Origin: Pagrus major
Taxonomy: Eukaryota > Chordata > Actinopteri > Spariformes > Sparidae
Length of the DNA stretch: 64,000 nucleotides
Assembly: GCF_040436345.1 (NCBI RefSeq)
Contig: NC_133223.1
Location: 12,159,113-12,223,112 of the forward strand
Reading direction: 5' to 3'
The notes below the pieces were generated by a model. It did no database searches and was not told where the DNA came from. It was given only the letters and a program-made list of their open reading frames with translations. A program made the translations under genes and the position numbers. Shown in pieces: positions 61,101-64,000 of the stretch (within the stretch, counting starts at the first letter, position 1; each line of letters opens with the position of its first letter).

Positions 61101-64000
61101 GTTTTCATACCACTGAGAGGACTTTATGTTATGTAACAGCAAAAGGGACACAATCAACCACTTAAATACTTCATACCAGTTACATTTTATTGGTTTGAAA
61201 AAGCACTTAGACCAAATCAATGGTATTTTATGGTACCCTGTACTGTATAAGATGAGGCTGGTGATAATAACAAGGCAAAACAAGCCACATTATCAGAACT
61301 AAATGCTTGCTGTCAAACTTGCTCTGCCATGAACATTCATAAGTGTGGAAAAAGAACTTCAACATATGAAAAAGTAATGGCAACCTGATCTGCCAGGGCT
61401 CAAGCTTAAATTGTGTCTGAAAAATATCAGTAACTACAAGTAACAGCTGCAATTTGTAAGCATGCAATTAAGGGAAAGTCGAAGTAACTAAAACACGTGT
61501 TACCTGGGGGGCATTGATTTCATGTTGCTCTCTGGTTCCTCAAACACATTGGGACAGGCGTCGGGGGTGACTGAAATGTAGGGCGCAGGAACAGATGTTG
61601 AGCGCAAATACCTCATTTCATCTTGGAAGAGGTTATCGTCCTGGTAGCCTCCAAAGTTCTCAGTGTGTTGCCTGAGAAATGAGAAGAGAGTGGGAGTGGC
61701 TCAAATCATTGTTCCAGCACATGTTACTGTAAGGTTTTATTGCCTATGAAAGACAACCTGTTATTAACTGAGCTGTTAGCTACCTGGCTAGAGTCTGAAG
61801 GTAGAGGCAGCCCATTTTATTGGGGAGTTCGTCCGACACACCCTCCTTGAGGCTGGGAAGCAGCTGGGAGTGCAGGGGCCGGGGAGGGTGGTGGCACAGC
61901 ATGCTGGGCTCGGCAGCACTGCTGAGGGACAGCAGGAACAAAGCGTTGGCCCGAATCACCTGGTGGGCCTCCATAGTGGGCAGCGCTCGGGGAGTCTTCA
62001 CCTGCAGGGGTTTCTTCCTGGATTGCTTCACCTGGCAAGGAACATACAAATTGTTTTTTAACTGAAGTCTAAGAAATCAGAATGACGTAAAAAAAAAAAA
62101 AAAAAAAAATTGCTTCGCGAACACATATTCCAGCACTAAAGCCTTGCAGCAGGAGGCTACCTTTTCCCTGGCGGCAGTCTGTTTCTCTCTCAGGTATTTC
62201 TCCCTGCAGCGATCACACACCAGGTACCAGGTGCTGCCTCCAATGCCTCCATCTCCACAGTTCCCAGCCCAACCACCACAGAAGTGGCCAATGCTGTTGT
62301 AGCCCTGGCCTCCAGCATAGCGGCCACAACCTGCCAAGGAAATGCCAAGGAGGGATGTTTAAGGCACAAATTATATTTTGGAAGGTTATAAGTCACTTTA
62401 ATCAAAATGTCAAGTAAAACATACTTAAAGGGGCGGGCAATCTGGTAAAAAAAAATCATAACATCACAATCTATTTGATCACAATCATGATCTAAATTGT
62501 GATCATGATCTTTTTCACAATTTTGAATTTTCCTGTAGATTGTAGCCAGACTTGAAATCTCTTGGCACATCCTCCTCATCCGCCATTCCACTAGCGATAA
62601 AATCAAGTTGTATTATTTATTTACTAAATGTCACCCAAGGAAGAGCCACATGAACCATTTTGTCCAATCAGCATAGAGGACAGGTAAGAGTAAGAGGACA
62701 TTAAATACCACAATCTCTATATAATCTCTATAATTGGCCTGAAGAGTAGATTGTTGATGCCTTCAAGATCAATCACAATCTAAAATCGTCAGATTGCCCA
62801 CCCCCCTACTGATATACAAAGAGATTTTTCAAAATGACAGAACTAACCAGAACCTCCTGTATTCTTACCTGGGTGAGCCTGTCTCATATGGTAGGTGACA
62901 GGGTAAGGGTGAGACTCCCCACATAGCTCACAGATGGTGTCTTTCTCAGGTCCACCCATGGCGAGCTGTGCCATCTCTCCAAACAGATTCCCTCTTGGAC
63001 GCACCTCTGCCTTCTCCCTTTTCTTCTTCTCCTTCTTCGCCTTTTTATTGTCTTTCTCATGTTCCTTCTTTTTCAGGATGGCACTGGAGCCCGGGCTGGG
63101 GAAGATCATGTTCTGAGTCGCTGCCTTGATGGTGGCCATAGAAATGTCCTCCCAGAATGCCACCAGGTGTTGTAACGTTAACGGCAAGATTGACTTTGCC
63201 CTCATAGAGGGATGAGAAGTCGTCTCATAGGAAATGGCATCTCCTTTGCCGTCCTCACACTTCTCTGGCAGTGGAGGTTCTTTCAGCATGGAGAGCACCT
63301 TGTTTTTGTTGATGCTTCCCATTTTGGAGATGTCTGGCCCATGTGGAGCAATATTAAACATGTTAAGTGCAGAGGAAATCTCTAAGGAGTGGCGGTTCTT
63401 CAACTTGCTCTCCTTCTCCTCAGCACCCTGTCCTCCCAGGGAGCTGCGGATGGGGGCGTGCTCTTTGGTTAAGTCTGGGTTGAACTTGAGGAAGGAGGAG
63501 CAGGCCATGGCATCATGGACAATACCTTCATGCCACAGGAATGCAGCAAAGACTGCTCGCGCACATTCAGCTACGGAGGGTGACATGGCCTGTTTGGCAG
63601 GTTCCGTGACCCGTGATGTACTCTCACCTTTAAACAGAGGCCCAGATTTGTCCTTCTTAGGGCGTGTGTGTCGACTGGAGGTTTTGCGGCTGACTTTGGG
63701 TGACGAGCGGCCCTCTATTTCCTCTTTGACAGGGGCTTTGCCAATGCTAAAGTGCACCTTGCATGATCCTTCCTCAGCATTACGTACCTCCACATTCTCA
63801 TCATTGCCATCCTCATTGGTTAGGAGAGCACTGGAGGTGCACACCTCCACTACTTCACTGTGGAGGTTCTCTTGGGTCACATGTGGAGAGGGAACACGGT
63901 TCTCTGCATTATTGCTCACTCCTTTATTTGGATCTTTAGGAGACAGTTTAGGTTTGGGAGAGGTAGACCTGCCCCTGAGTGGCTCTGTAAGTGGAACCTT
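53292..64000 (-). CDS. mycbp2: MYCBP2 (PAM/Highwire/RPM-1) E3 ubiquitin ligase, C-terminal 1,792 residues, 5' end outside window
   Basis: 28 exons in order: 62869..64000 (open to the edge), 62161..62330, 61784..62031, 61504..61671, 60826..60983, 60529..60728, 60133..60282, 59877..60037, 59431..59587, 59093..59317, 58869..58934, 58187..58426, 57967..58056, 57784..57864, 57437..57703, 56963..57246, 56750..56846, 56475..56594, 56261..56362, 56029..56157, 55802..55934, 55613..55716, 54968..55156, 54762..54869, 54295..54504, 54110..54217, 53546..53711 and 53292..53407. Their total is 5,379 nt, in phase throughout. MYCBP2 is a giant neuronal ligase that controls axon growth, synapse formation and degeneration (DLK and NMNAT2 turnover, with FBXO45). 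The window covers the Ser/Lys-rich middle, a Gly/Cys-rich zinc region ([20 protein letters not shown]), the DOC domain, a B-box-like finger, the RING ([16 protein letters not shown]...CPIC) and the tandem-cysteine module. Intron 59,318-59,430 aside, the introns adjoin conventional GT-AG sites except one GC donor after exon 59431..59587. Confidence 0.97.
53777..54017 (+). mobile_element. Rearranged copy of the common teleost repeat (copy 4) in a mycbp2 intron
   Basis: Left part: TTAAAGGATCAGTTAATGCA, then TTTACTTTCTTGCCCAAAG and TGAGATGAGAAGAT. Middle: GGAAGTCACTGCTCCCGGTC. Right: GCTGTGCTAAGCTAATTGGC. The right part is in the opposite sense to the left, as in a palindromic-ended element. It is related to the copy at 10,751-10,892. 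Confidence 0.65.
58187..59587 (-). other. mycbp2: DOC (APC10-like) domain of mycbp2
   Basis: The exons from 59431..59587 to 58187..58426 encode the conserved [20 protein letters not shown]...[12 protein letters not shown]...[16 protein letters not shown]...[19 protein letters not shown] block, the jelly-roll DOC homology region of PHR proteins. It is almost free of changes relative to the mammalian pattern. Its precise ligand in PHR proteins is not established. Confidence 0.75.
62090..62109. repeat. Poly(A) tract in a mycbp2 intron
   Basis: About 20 A residues on the plus strand (poly-T in the transcript), lying 58 bp into the intron and so not a retroposon tail that I can connect to an element. 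Confidence 0.9.
62428..62807. mobile_element. hAT-type MITE (about 380 bp) in a mycbp2 intron
   Basis: The left end is AAAGGGGCGGGCAATCTGG. The reverse complement of the right end is AGGGGGGTGGGCAATCTGA, giving inverted termini of about 16 matching bases. The interior is full of ATCACAATC/GATTGTGAT words and a GATCATGATC palindrome, typical of a teleost MITE family. No convincing 8-bp target duplication was found. Confidence 0.7.

Overview
The window is teleost fish nuclear DNA, most likely from a spiny-rayed (percomorph) fish. The evidence is compact spliced genes with GT-AG introns, many (GT)n/(CA)n microsatellites, and copies of short non-autonomous DNA transposons that I recognise from teleost genomes. 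The gene order matches vertebrate 13q22 synteny: KCTD12 – ACOD1 – CLN5 – FBXL3 – MYCBP2. The one difference is GATD3 (the ES1 protein gene), which here sits between ACOD1 and CLN5; in human it is on another chromosome.

Layout: positions 1 to about 28.3 kb hold no convincing protein-coding gene. This stretch contains microsatellites, at least seven recognisable mobile-element copies or fragments, and several unique, homeobox-motif-rich blocks that look like candidate conserved noncoding elements. Single-exon kctd12 (-) lies at 28,846-29,712. acod1 (+, 5 exons) runs 32,426-35,671 from a TATA box and an ISRE-like site. It converges on gatd3 (-, 4 exons, 36,111-38,685), which is head-to-head with cln5 (+, 4 exons, 39,398-42,568). 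fbxl3 (-, 4 coding exons, 47,064-50,014) has an untranslated first exon near 51.3 kb. The last 28 coding exons of mycbp2 (-) fill 53,292-64,000, and the gene continues past the right edge. All six reading frames are intact and every exon junction I placed keeps phase.

The genes do not form one pathway. KCTD12 is a GABA-B receptor auxiliary subunit. ACOD1 makes itaconate in activated macrophages. GATD3 is a mitochondrial DJ-1/PfpI-like protein. CLN5 is a lysosomal enzyme of BMP synthesis. FBXL3 and MYCBP2 are both ubiquitin-ligase components, for circadian cryptochromes and for axon/synapse regulation. I found no clearly undescribed biological system. The most informative observations are the MiT/TFE-type sites upstream of cln5, the acod1 promoter, the facing poly(A) signals of acod1 and gatd3, a GC-AG intron in mycbp2, a hAT-type element with a perfect 8-bp target duplication, and a nested hAT insertion.
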